A stretch of DNA of 9,321 bases from Pedobacter sp. (GTDB taxonomy: Bacteria > Bacteroidota > Bacteroidia > Sphingobacteriales > Sphingobacteriaceae), in the NCBI GenBank assembly GCA_004295885.1, contig SEDG01000107.1, positions 1 through 9,321 on the forward strand, written 5' to 3'. The notes beneath the pieces are model-generated. The model saw only the letters and a list, made by a program, of their open reading frames with translations, did not search any database and was not told the DNA's origin. Within the stretch, counting starts at the first letter, position 1. Each line of letters starts with the position of its first letter. This document shows positions 1 to 6,850 of the stretch, in pieces. The translations under genes and the position numbers were made by a program.

Positions 1-210
1 GATGATCCCAAAACTAATCAGCAGCTGCTAGATTTAAGAAGCACCATTTACTGGAACCCAAATGTTAACACTGATGTAAGTGGTAAGGCAACCATAAAAT
101 TCTTCAATGCGAGTTCGCCAGGGAAATATCTGGTAACCATAGAAGGCATTGATATTTTCGGCAACATTGGCAGAAAAACATATACTTACGAAGTAAAAAA
201 CAGCCTATGA
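1..210 (+). CDS. C-terminal end of a macroglobulin-like secreted protein (paralog A, 5' truncated by window edge)
   Basis: Frame 1 is open from the first base to a TGA at 208-210 and encodes 69 residues. They align without gaps to the last 69 residues of the 711-aa gene that follows, with 58 of 69 identical by hand count. The segment is the C-terminal macroglobulin-like beta domain of this family, recognisable by LDLRSTIYWNP, then a TD..GKA strand turn and an EG.D.FGNIGRKTYTYEV ending. The body of the gene lies outside the window, so its plug status and length are unknown. Its stop overlaps the next start as ATGA, so it is probably co-transcribed and translationally coupled with paralog B. 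The function of the family is not established. Confidence is high that this is a real gene end and moderate for the family name. Confidence 0.88.
   Translation, partial: DDPKTNQQLLDLRSTIYWNPNVNTDVSGKATIKFFNASSPGKYLVTIEGIDIFGNIGRKTYTYEVKNSL
16..76 (+). repeat. 61-nt perfect direct repeat, copy 1 (in paralog A)
   Basis: Bases 16-76 are identical to 2148-2208, including all synonymous positions, while both flanks of the alignment carry substitutions. The repeat lies in the coding sequence for the C-terminal domain and reflects tandem paralogy, possibly with recent gene conversion. Confidence 0.9.
207..210 (+). other. ATGA stop/start overlap between paralogs A and B
   Basis: The ATG of paralog B (207-209) overlaps the TGA of paralog A (208-210). 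There is no purine-rich Shine-Dalgarno sequence just upstream, so termination-reinitiation coupling is the likely way B is translated (inference). Confidence 0.75.
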
Positions 211-2342
211 AACTTAAGCCTTTCTTCGCCATTATCTTTTTATTCGCTGCAATTGCATTTGGTTTTAAAGCTGACGAGACGCCGCTCGAAAAGTTATTAA
301 AACAACTTGCAAAGATCACGGCTAGCTATCCTCAGGAAAAAGTTCACTTACACCTAGATAAGCCATACTATGCAATAGGAGAAGACATATGGCTTAAGGC
401 TTACTTGGTTACCGCAGAGAGAAATGAGCCTTCATTTATGAGTAAGGTTTTGTATGCAGATCTTATTGACGAGAAAAATGAAATCAAAAAAAGGCTAACT
501 TTTCCAGTTGCAAATGGGTTCGCAAATGGGAACATTACCCTAATTGGCGACTCACTTACCTCAGGCAACTATCGTATAAGAGCATATTCGAATTACATGC
601 GCAATTTTGATTCTGCATTCTTTTTCGAGAAACAGCTAATCATCGGCAACGTATTGGATAGCATCACACCAAAAATTAAGGAAAAGAAGTTTGAACTCAG
701 CTTACAATTTTTCCCAGAAGGGGGATACCTGGTAGACGGTATTAAAAGTAAAGTGGGCGTTAAAGCAGTAAGCTCAAGCGGCTACGGAATAAACCTTTCC
801 GGGTACATTGAAAATAAAAATGGAGATAAAGTTGCAAACTTTACAACCGAACATGCCGGAATGGGTATGTTTTCATTTATACCGAGCCAATTAGACACTT
901 ACACCGCGGTTGTTAAATTACAGGATGGAACGATAAAATCATTTAAACTGCCAAAAACCGAAGAAAGCGGCTACACATTATCCGTTACCGCTGACGATGA
1001 AAATGTAAACATTCGAATTTCAGCATCCTCAAATTTGGTTAATGGAAAAGAGGTTTACATCATTGCTCAAGCAAATGGAAAAACTTACCTTTCCTTGATG
1101 AGTAACATGGATAAACCTAGCCTAACAGCAAGTCTATCACTTAACAAATTCGCTACCGGAATAACACATTTCACCCTTTTTAATGGTGAGTTGAAGCCCT
1201 TGGCAGAGCGCCTTGTTTTTATTAACCACAACGATGACCTTAAAATAAACATCAAGGAATCGGTTACTGGACTAGTAAAAAAGAAAACTGATATTGAAAT
1301 CTCGGTGTCTGACCTAAATGAAAATCCTATTGATGGTAATTTTTCGATTGCCGTAATAGATGAAAGCAAGGTGAAAGCAGACGAGGATGATGAAACTAGT
1401 ATTCTGTCTAATCTTCTATTAACCTCAGATTTAAAAGGCTTCATCGAAAAACCAAACTACTATTTTAATCCAGCAAACACCGAACGGAAAAGACATTTAG
1501 ATCATTTATTGCTCACGCAGGGTTGGAGCAGATTTAAATGGGATGACATCACCAACTCTAAAGAACCAGAAATCACTTTTAAACCGGAACAAAGCTTGGA
1601 AATAACTGGCCTTATCACCTCTTGGAGCAAAAAGCCGCTTACGAATGCCAAAGTATCTCTCTTCGCTTCACGACCAGGTTTCTCACTAAACCTCGATACA
1701 ACTTCGAACTCAAAGGGAAATTTCTACTTTGATCGTTTAGATATTCCAGACAGTACTACGGTGATGATCCAGACCAAATCTGGAAAAGCCGACAATAATA
1801 TCAATATAAGCCTTAATCAACGCCCATCGGTTGACGATTCTAAATTTTTGGGTAATTCTGTTAGTATCCTTCCCTACCTACAGCGCACAAAGGAGATGTT
1901 TGTGGAACTAGAAAACAACAACCAACTGAGCAAGGGGATCTTATTGAAAACCGTAAAAATTACTGGGCAAAGAGGATATTTTTTAACTGTTTTGGGTGAC
2001 GATGCCCTTAACGGCGCCGTTTACATTACCACCAAAAGAGGTAATGAATTAGATCCTCCGTTATCTACTAATGTTGCTAAGATTAAAAACGCCGGGTATA
2101 CCACAAAAAAAGAATTTTACGCACCAGATTATGATGATCCAAAAACCAATCAGCAGCTGCTAGATTTAAGAAGCACCATTTACTGGAACCCAAATGTTAA
2201 CACTGATGCAAGCGGTAAGGCAACCGTAAGTTACTTTAATGCAAGTAAACCTGGTACCTATCGAGTAACTATAGAAGGAATGGATGCTTTTGGCAACATT
2301 GGCAGAAAAACATACACATACGAAGTAAAACAAAACTTATGA
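207..2342 (+). CDS. Secreted macroglobulin-like protein with vestigial TonB-plug segment (paralog B, 711 aa)
   Basis: The protein begins with a Sec-type signal peptide (about residues 1-22: basic MKLK start, hydrophobic 6-20, no lipobox Cys), so it should act in the periplasm or at the outer membrane. Residues 45-148 resemble the MG2 domain of alpha-2-macroglobulins (LDKPYYAIGEDIWLKAYL at 50-67). Further beta-rich segments follow at about 165-345 and 345-430. The family motif LDHLLLTQGWSRFKW is at 431-445 and a carboxypeptidase-regulatory-like fold at about 463-535. Residues 578-612 resemble only the two ends of a TonB-receptor plug (ILLKTVKITGQ, then GDDALNGAVYITTKRG). The C-terminal macroglobulin-like domain is at 635-711. 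The mature protein has no Cys, so the thioester of true alpha-2-macroglobulins is absent, and there is no beta-barrel. The start is set by the ATGA overlap and the signal peptide. Compared with paralog C, about 125 residues of the plug are missing, in frame. Function unknown; uptake through a pore is excluded by the architecture. Confidence 0.9.
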   Translation: MKLKPFFAIIFLFAAIAFGFKADETPLEKLLKQLAKITASYPQEKVHLHLDKPYYAIGEDIWLKAYLVTAERNEPSFMSKVLYADLIDEKNEIKKRLTFPVANGFANGNITLIGDSLTSGNYRIRAYSNYMRNFDSAFFFEKQLIIGNVLDSITPKIKEKKFELSLQFFPEGGYLVDGIKSKVGVKAVSSSGYGINLSGYIENKNGDKVANFTTEHAGMGMFSFIPSQLDTYTAVVKLQDGTIKSFKLPKTEESGYTLSVTADDENVNIRISASSNLVNGKEVYIIAQANGKTYLSLMSNMDKPSLTASLSLNKFATGITHFTLFNGELKPLAERLVFINHNDDLKINIKESVTGLVKKKTDIEISVSDLNENPIDGNFSIAVIDESKVKADEDDETSILSNLLLTSDLKGFIEKPNYYFNPANTERKRHLDHLLLTQGWSRFKWDDITNSKEPEITFKPEQSLEITGLITSWSKKPLTNAKVSLFASRPGFSLNLDTTSNSKGNFYFDRLDIPDSTTVMIQTKSGKADNNINISLNQRPSVDDSKFLGNSVSILPYLQRTKEMFVELENNNQLSKGILLKTVKITGQRGYFLTVLGDDALNGAVYITTKRGNELDPPLSTNVAKIKNAGYTTKKEFYAPDYDDPKTNQQLLDLRSTIYWNPNVNTDASGKATVSYFNASKPGTYRVTIEGMDAFGNIGRKTYTYEVKQNL
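2148..2208 (+). repeat. 61-nt perfect direct repeat, copy 2 (in paralog B)
   Basis: This is the second copy of the block at 16-76. The wider alignment of 2133-2342 with 1-210 is gap-free, 210 bases in each copy, but differences cluster after base 76 of the first copy. Confidence 0.9.
2339..2342 (+). other. ATGA stop/start overlap between paralog B and the isomerase gene
   Basis: The ATG at 2339-2341 overlaps the TGA at 2340-2342. This ties translation of a cytoplasmic lipid enzyme to that of the secreted protein upstream and supports a single operon. Confidence 0.75.
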
Positions 2343-3103
2343 ACACAATAGAAGTAACGATTAAAGATCGATTAGCGATAATTACGTTAAATCGAGGAAA
2401 ATCAAATTCTTTAAACCGTGAAATGGTTACAGAATTAACTAACATGCTACACAATATTGAGGAAGACTCAAATATTGGCGGGGTAATGATAACTGGTAAA
2501 GATCATTTTTTCTCTGCTGGTTTAGATCTTATAGAAATATATAATTACAATGAAGAAGAAGCCAAAAGCTTTTGGAATTTGTTCTTAAACTTTGTTTCGA
2601 AAATAACCGCTTTCAAAAAACCCTTAATTGCAGCAATAAATGGCCATAGCCCAGCAGGCGGATGCGTAATTGCGCTAGCTTGTGACGCACGAGTAATGGC
2701 AGAAGGAAAATATATTATCGGTTTAAACGAAGTTCCTGTTGGTATAATTGTGCCAACTTGCATTTTTGATCTTTATTCTTTTTGGTTAGGCAAGGCCGAT
2801 GCTACCAGAAGTTTACTAGAAGGAAAATTGTTTCATCCTGAAGAGGCACTTGCAATTGGATTAGTTGATGAACTAGTAAAACCAGAAAGTATTTTAACGG
2901 CTGCCGAGCGAAAAGCAAGAAAATACATGGCTTATGAGAGTAATACTTGGTCGCAAAGCAAATTAAATATTCGCAAGCAGCTAATTTTAAGTACAAGTGC
3001 CGATCAAAGTGAAGATTTAGAAATTATGCTTATGCAATGGTGGTCTCCTAGTACAAGAGCTATTTTAAAAACTATTATCGATAGTCTTCAAAGAAAAGCT
3101 TAG
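2339..3103 (+). CDS. Delta3,Delta2-enoyl-CoA isomerase (mitochondrial ECI1-like, crotonase superfamily)
   Basis: This 254-aa protein has crotonase-fold length and motifs. The first oxyanion-hole segment is FSAGLDL (58-64) and the second is SPAGGCVIALACD (104-116). A single acidic catalytic residue, Glu131, lies in IIGLNEVPVGIIVP (126-139) and matches the second hydratase glutamate (E164 of rat enoyl-CoA hydratase). The position of the first hydratase glutamate (E144) is Val110. That pattern, plus the AGLDL and GLNE signatures, resembles mitochondrial 3,2-trans-enoyl-CoA isomerase ECI1 rather than a hydratase. The expected role is moving a 3-cis or 3-trans double bond to 2-trans in the cytoplasm, so that unsaturated acyl-CoAs enter beta-oxidation. 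No signal peptide is present. The next gene encodes the reductase that would supply its 3-trans substrate. The start is fixed by the ATGA overlap. It would probably be auto-annotated as enoyl-CoA hydratase/isomerase. Chain-length preference cannot be read from the sequence. Confidence 0.88.
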   Translation: MNTIEVTIKDRLAIITLNRGKSNSLNREMVTELTNMLHNIEEDSNIGGVMITGKDHFFSAGLDLIEIYNYNEEEAKSFWNLFLNFVSKITAFKKPLIAAINGHSPAGGCVIALACDARVMAEGKYIIGLNEVPVGIIVPTCIFDLYSFWLGKADATRSLLEGKLFHPEEALAIGLVDELVKPESILTAAERKARKYMAYESNTWSQSKLNIRKQLILSTSADQSEDLEIMLMQWWSPSTRAILKTIIDSLQRKA

Positions 3104-3150
3104 CATTTCACAATCTCAAATCTTAAAATCTCAAATCTAACTTTACAAAA
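3104..3150 (+). other. 47-nt AT-rich gap between isomerase and reductase genes
   Basis: This is the longest intergenic gap in the window. It holds a 12-base direct repeat and no hairpin followed by a T-run. I see no convincing Bacteroidota -33/-7 promoter (TTG, TAnnTTTG). The reductase is therefore probably transcribed by read-through. Confidence 0.6.
3112..3138. repeat. Two direct copies of AATCTCAAATCT, period 15
   Basis: The 12-mer occurs perfectly at 3112-3123 and 3127-3138, separated by TAA. AT-rich short repeats of this style are common in intergenic DNA of Bacteroidota as far as I recall. It ends 12 bases before the reductase start, so an effect on translation or RNA stability is possible but unsupported. 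Confidence 0.8.
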
Positions 3151-4026
3151 ATGTTTAATCAACCAATGTTAAGAGACGATGCTTTAAAAGGCAAAACAAT
3201 AGTTATTACGGGTGGTGGCACAGGGCTTGGAAAAGCAATGGGTACTTATTTTCTAAAGCTTGGGGCCAATTTGGTTATCACAAGTAGAAAATTAGAAGTA
3301 TTGCAGAAAACTGCTGATGAAATGGCGACAAATACTGGCGGACAAGTTTTAGCTGTACAATGTGATGTAAGGGATTATGACCAAGTTGAAAATGTATTGG
3401 CCAAAACTTTAGAAAAATTTGGTAAAGTTCATGGCTTATTAAACAATGCTGCTGGCAATTTTATTTCTCCAACAGAACGGTTATCAGCCAATGCTTTTTC
3501 TAGCATAATTGATATTGTTTTAAAAGGAACCGTTAATTGCACCTTAGCTTTTGGTAAACATTGGATAAAAGAGAAACAGCCAGCAACTGTACTAAACATC
3601 GTTACAACTTATGCATTTACGGGTTCTGCTTATGTGGTTCCATCCGCTTGTGCAAAGGGAGGCGTGTTGGCTTTAACAAGATCTCTGGCGGTAGAATGGG
3701 GTAAATATGGAATAAGAACGAATGCCATCGCTCCAGGGCCATTCCCTACTAAAGGAGCATGGGATAGGCTTTTACCTGGAGATTTAGCAGAAAAATTTGA
3801 TTTCAAAAATCGAGTTCCGCTTAAAAGAGTTGGAGATAATCAAGAACTTGCCAATCTAGCCGCTTTTTTAATTAGCGATTTTTCAGGGTATATTAATGGG
3901 GAAGTGATAACCATTGATGGAGGAGAATGGCTACAAGGTGCCGGACAAATGAATGGACTAGAGGCCATCCCAAATGAAATGTGGGATATGCTAGAACAAA
4001 TGACTAGATCTGCTAAAGGAAGTTAA
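3151..4026 (+). CDS. 2,4-dienoyl-CoA reductase, SDR type (mitochondrial DECR1-like)
   Basis: This 291-aa short-chain dehydrogenase/reductase has the nucleotide-binding glycine motif TGGGTGLG (20-27). SRK at 45-47 after the second strand is a basic patch typical of NADPH users. CDV is at 71-73, and the very characteristic NNAAGNFISPTERLS is at 98-112. It lacks the usual SDR YxxxK: Tyr154 lies in TTYAFTG, Ser165 in PSACAK, then Lys169. These, with Asn103, line up with Asn148, Tyr199, Ser210 and Lys214 of human mitochondrial DECR1. Even the tail (AKGS) resembles it. The expected reaction is NADPH-dependent reduction of 2,4-dienoyl-CoA to 3-trans-enoyl-CoA in the cytoplasm, during breakdown of unsaturated fatty acids. 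Unlike the iron-sulfur flavoprotein FadH of E. coli, this type needs a following isomerase, which is encoded directly upstream. No alternative start looks better than the ATG used. Bacillus SDR homologues are sometimes also called fadH, so no symbol is given. Confidence 0.92.
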   Translation: MFNQPMLRDDALKGKTIVITGGGTGLGKAMGTYFLKLGANLVITSRKLEVLQKTADEMATNTGGQVLAVQCDVRDYDQVENVLAKTLEKFGKVHGLLNNAAGNFISPTERLSANAFSSIIDIVLKGTVNCTLAFGKHWIKEKQPATVLNIVTTYAFTGSAYVVPSACAKGGVLALTRSLAVEWGKYGIRTNAIAPGPFPTKGAWDRLLPGDLAEKFDFKNRVPLKRVGDNQELANLAAFLISDFSGYINGEVITIDGGEWLQGAGQMNGLEAIPNEMWDMLEQMTRSAKGS

Positions 4027-4042
4027 CTTAATTTAAATTAGA

Positions 4043-6832
4043 ATGAAAGCTTTCAAACTTTTTAGTTTTATTATACTTGGTTTTATCTCCATCAACTTAA
4101 GAGGCCAAACACCAGCATCAAACAGTTTTATTAGTAAGGTTGAGGCTTATCAAAAAATATTTCCGGCAGAAAAGCTCTATTTATCTTTTGACAAATCTTC
4201 TTATAACGTGGGCGATACGCTTTGGTTCAAGAGTTTTCTGCTTAATGGCGATTTAAATGCAAACAAAAGAACCGATAAGATTTATGTAGAGCTTTTTAAT
4301 GACAGCCTGACGTTGATCGAAAAAAGAGTTATTGCACTTAATAATGGGCTTGGTTATGGAGATTTTGCGCTGAACAACAAACTAGCGGATGGCACCTACA
4401 CCATTAGGGCGTACAGCAACTGGCAACAGAACTTCGGCAGAGACTATTTTTTCCAGAAAAGTTTTTATCTAGGGAATGTTGGCGACAAGACTTGGCTTTT
4501 GGATTCCTATCAGAAGCTGAACACTTCTACCGTTAAGAGGACCCTCGATTTAAAGGTAAGAATAACAAATATAAGGAATGAGGCAGCTGGCTTAAAGGAT
4601 GTAGAGGTTTACCTCATGAACGATAAAAAAAGGATAATGAAGGCAGACCTTCAAACTTCGGCAAGTGGTGTGATCGAAACTCAAATCCCATTGGGAGAAA
4701 ATAAGATAACGGGCAACTATAATTTCCTCATTATCAATAAAAAGGACAGATCCATTCAATCGATATTACCCATAATTTTGCAGGATGTAGATCAAGTAGA
4801 TCTGCAGTTTATGCCAGAAGGAGGTTTTATGGTAAATGATATTTTTGGCAGGGTTGCATTTAAATCTATCGGTGCAGATGGCTTAGGAAGGAATATTTCT
4901 GGCAAGATCACGAATGATAAAAATGAAGCTGTCGCTGACTTTACCTCCACACACAAGGGTATGGGCAGTTTCTACCTACTTCCCAAAAAAGGAGAAACTT
5001 ATTTTGCCCAGTTTAACCTTAACGGAAAGGAGCAGAAAGTACAGTTGCCACCTGTTAAATCTCAAGGAACCACATTAAGAATTGACCAGTTTTCTAAACC
5101 AGATTCGATATACATTTACATAAAAGCAAGTGAAGAAAAAAGGCTTGAAAATTATCAGTTCTTGGCAATGGCAGGTAATGAAACCATTATTTCAGCATCA
5201 ATAAATCTTAAGCTTGGGTTCGGGTTACTAAAACTTGCAAAAATGGACTTCCCCGATGGGATTATCCATTTCACGTTGGTATCGCCCGACCAGAAACCCT
5301 TAAATGAAAGACAGGTATTCATTAACAGGAAGCAGCAAATTAACCTGCAAATAAAGCCCAATAAAAGTAGCTATTCACTAAGGGATAGTGTATCTCTGGA
5401 GCTTATTGCTACAAAAGAGAACGGAAGCCCAGCAAGTGGCAGCTTCTCTGTTTCGGTCACAGACGATGGACAAGTGACAAACACAAATAACGAAAACATT
5501 GCGAGTTATTTCCTTCTCCAAAGCGACATCAAGGGAAACGTTGAAGATGCTGCTTGGTACTTGAGTAACGAGGAACCATCAAAACTGTTGGCACTTGATC
5601 ATTTATTGTTAGCACAAGGGTGGATTGGCTATCAATGGGATGAAATATTGAAAACATTGGTAGAACCTAAATTCAAGGCTGAAAAGGGGAACGTGATAGA
5701 GGGAAACCTTACCAATCTTTTGAAAAAGCCTGTTCCAAATATTAACCTCACGCTAATGTCTATGGGCAAAAACATCTTTGTTACAGATACCGCCAGCAAT
5801 GCAGAAGGTGCATTCAGATTTACTGACTTACCCTATTTAGATAGCGCAACTTATGCGATTAAGATAAAAAATGCTAAAGGCAAAACAGCTACAGCAAACA
5901 TATTTGTACAGGAATTTACACCCGCCAAAGACATCACAACAACTAGTGTAATTAAGCCTTGGTATGTAAATACAGATAGTACAACCCTGCGTTACTATAA
6001 AAATATAGAGAAAGCAAAACTCCCGAAAACTGAAGAAAAATTGAAACTTGAAGGAACGATACTGAAAGAAGTTGAAATTAAAGGCCAAGTTCGATTGAAA
6101 GAATTTATACAAAAAACGGCTTGGGATGCGAAATTCATAAAAGAAATTACAGAGGAAGAACTCAAAAAAACACCTAGAAAAACGTTATTGGATCTGTTAA
6201 ATGAAAAAATACCTGAATTTAATGTAGGTAATTATTTTGCTGACCAATGTGGCGGAAAAGCTGCCCGTCCCTATCAACATAGTTTTCCTCAATATAGAAT
6301 TGGCAATTGGTTAGTTTCTCATGTCATGATTGATAAAATAAATACACATTTAGCCGCTACCGGCATTGATGATCGATTTAATGCAGAAGGGGTAAGTAGA
6401 ACAGCTACAGAACCTGATGTATTTTTAACCAACAAATTTATATTCAATACCTTAAGTGCTGAAGACATTAAAAGTATTACGGTTTTTAGAGGATGCCAAT
6501 ATTATTACTTGGATATTATTACAAGAAGTGGCAAGGGCCCTTGGATAGCTCCCACGCCTGGAATATATGTCTATAGACCTCTACCAATTTATGTGGCTAA
6601 AGAATTTTATAGCCCAAAATATGCTATTGCTACTAACGTTTCAGATAATCGTTCAACCATTTTTTGGAATGCTAATTTAGTAACAGACGAAAATGGCAAA
6701 GCTAAAATATCATTTTATGCAGCTGATAAGCCTAGTACTTACACTATAAAAATTGAAGGAACAGATTTGTTGGGAAGGTTTGGTTATCAAAAGTCCAACA
6801 TCAAAGTAGTTAATAAAACAGAATCGAAGTAG
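4043..6832 (+). CDS. Secreted macroglobulin-like protein with barrel-less TonB-plug domain (paralog C, 929 aa)
   Basis: The protein has a Sec signal peptide at about 1-21, with cleavage likely before QTPAS and no lipobox. The MG2-like domain at 43-145 contains LYLSFDKSSYNVGDTLWFKS (45-64). Beta-rich domains follow at about 165-245, 252-340 and 343-475. The family motif LDHLLLAQGWIGYQWDE is at 518-534. A carboxypeptidase-regulatory-like fold is at about 551-625. A TonB-receptor plug-like domain is at 670-830, with LLDLLNEKIPEFNV (715-728), HVMIDKI (760-766) and AEDIKSITVFRG (806-817). The C-terminal macroglobulin-like domain is at 853-923. No beta-barrel follows the plug, so this is not a transporter. 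The only two cysteines, Cys736 and Cys818, both lie in the plug. There is no CxEQ thioester. The gene starts 16 bases after the reductase stop, and the signal peptide directly after the ATG supports the start. Function unknown; a periplasmic or outer-membrane scaffold or binding role is a guess. Confidence 0.9.
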   Translation: MKAFKLFSFIILGFISINLRGQTPASNSFISKVEAYQKIFPAEKLYLSFDKSSYNVGDTLWFKSFLLNGDLNANKRTDKIYVELFNDSLTLIEKRVIALNNGLGYGDFALNNKLADGTYTIRAYSNWQQNFGRDYFFQKSFYLGNVGDKTWLLDSYQKLNTSTVKRTLDLKVRITNIRNEAAGLKDVEVYLMNDKKRIMKADLQTSASGVIETQIPLGENKITGNYNFLIINKKDRSIQSILPIILQDVDQVDLQFMPEGGFMVNDIFGRVAFKSIGADGLGRNISGKITNDKNEAVADFTSTHKGMGSFYLLPKKGETYFAQFNLNGKEQKVQLPPVKSQGTTLRIDQFSKPDSIYIYIKASEEKRLENYQFLAMAGNETIISASINLKLGFGLLKLAKMDFPDGIIHFTLVSPDQKPLNERQVFINRKQQINLQIKPNKSSYSLRDSVSLELIATKENGSPASGSFSVSVTDDGQVTNTNNENIASYFLLQSDIKGNVEDAAWYLSNEEPSKLLALDHLLLAQGWIGYQWDEILKTLVEPKFKAEKGNVIEGNLTNLLKKPVPNINLTLMSMGKNIFVTDTASNAEGAFRFTDLPYLDSATYAIKIKNAKGKTATANIFVQEFTPAKDITTTSVIKPWYVNTDSTTLRYYKNIEKAKLPKTEEKLKLEGTILKEVEIKGQVRLKEFIQKTAWDAKFIKEITEEELKKTPRKTLLDLLNEKIPEFNVGNYFADQCGGKAARPYQHSFPQYRIGNWLVSHVMIDKINTHLAATGIDDRFNAEGVSRTATEPDVFLTNKFIFNTLSAEDIKSITVFRGCQYYYLDIITRSGKGPWIAPTPGIYVYRPLPIYVAKEFYSPKYAIATNVSDNRSTIFWNANLVTDENGKAKISFYAADKPSTYTIKIEGTDLLGRFGYQKSNIKVVNKTESK
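5829..5874 (+). repeat. 46-nt near-identical block shared with paralog D (copy 1)
   Basis: Bases 5829-5874 match 8622-8667 with one mismatch. They code for the end of the carboxypeptidase-regulatory-like fold. It is one of the most conserved DNA stretches between paralogs C and D, whereas their plug cores have diverged. Confidence 0.8.
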
Positions 6833-6850
6833 CACCCTAAAATTTATGTC

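Noticed and set aside
104..319. Minus-strand open frame of 71 codons, and a similar one at 2269-2454 with matching Cys-rich translation
   Set aside because: Both are antisense shadows of the duplicated C-terminal coding region. Their mutual similarity follows from the A/B paralogy, not from a conserved small protein.
1085..1444. Minus-strand open frame of 119 codons inside paralog B
   Set aside because: It lies wholly antisense to a well-supported domain-coding region and shows no family motif.
2545..2996. Minus-strand open frames at 2545-2763 and 2802-2996 inside the isomerase gene
   Set aside because: Both are antisense to conserved crotonase motifs, with no recognisable product.
4029..4040. 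12-bp perfect palindrome TAATTTAAATTA two bases before the start of paralog C
   Set aside because: It is all A/T and has no loop or T-run for a terminator. In such AT-rich spacer DNA it is most likely chance.
5155..6112. Minus-strand open frames at 5155-5361 and 5837-6112 inside paralog C, and at 8788-9012 inside paralog D
   Set aside because: They are shadows of AT-rich coding DNA, with compositionally biased translations and no support.
6050..6532. Calling paralog C a TonB-dependent receptor
   Set aside because: Only a plug-like segment is present. The roughly 600-residue beta-barrel is absent and the protein ends about 100 residues later in a macroglobulin-like domain.
4043..6832. True thioester-containing alpha-2-macroglobulin (protease trap)
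   Set aside because: No CxEQ thioester motif exists in B, C or the visible part of D, and no thioester-domain-sized helical region is apparent.
6833..6850. Possible transcription terminator or promoter between paralogs C and D
   Set aside because: The gap is only 18 bases, with no inverted repeat and no -7/-33 elements.
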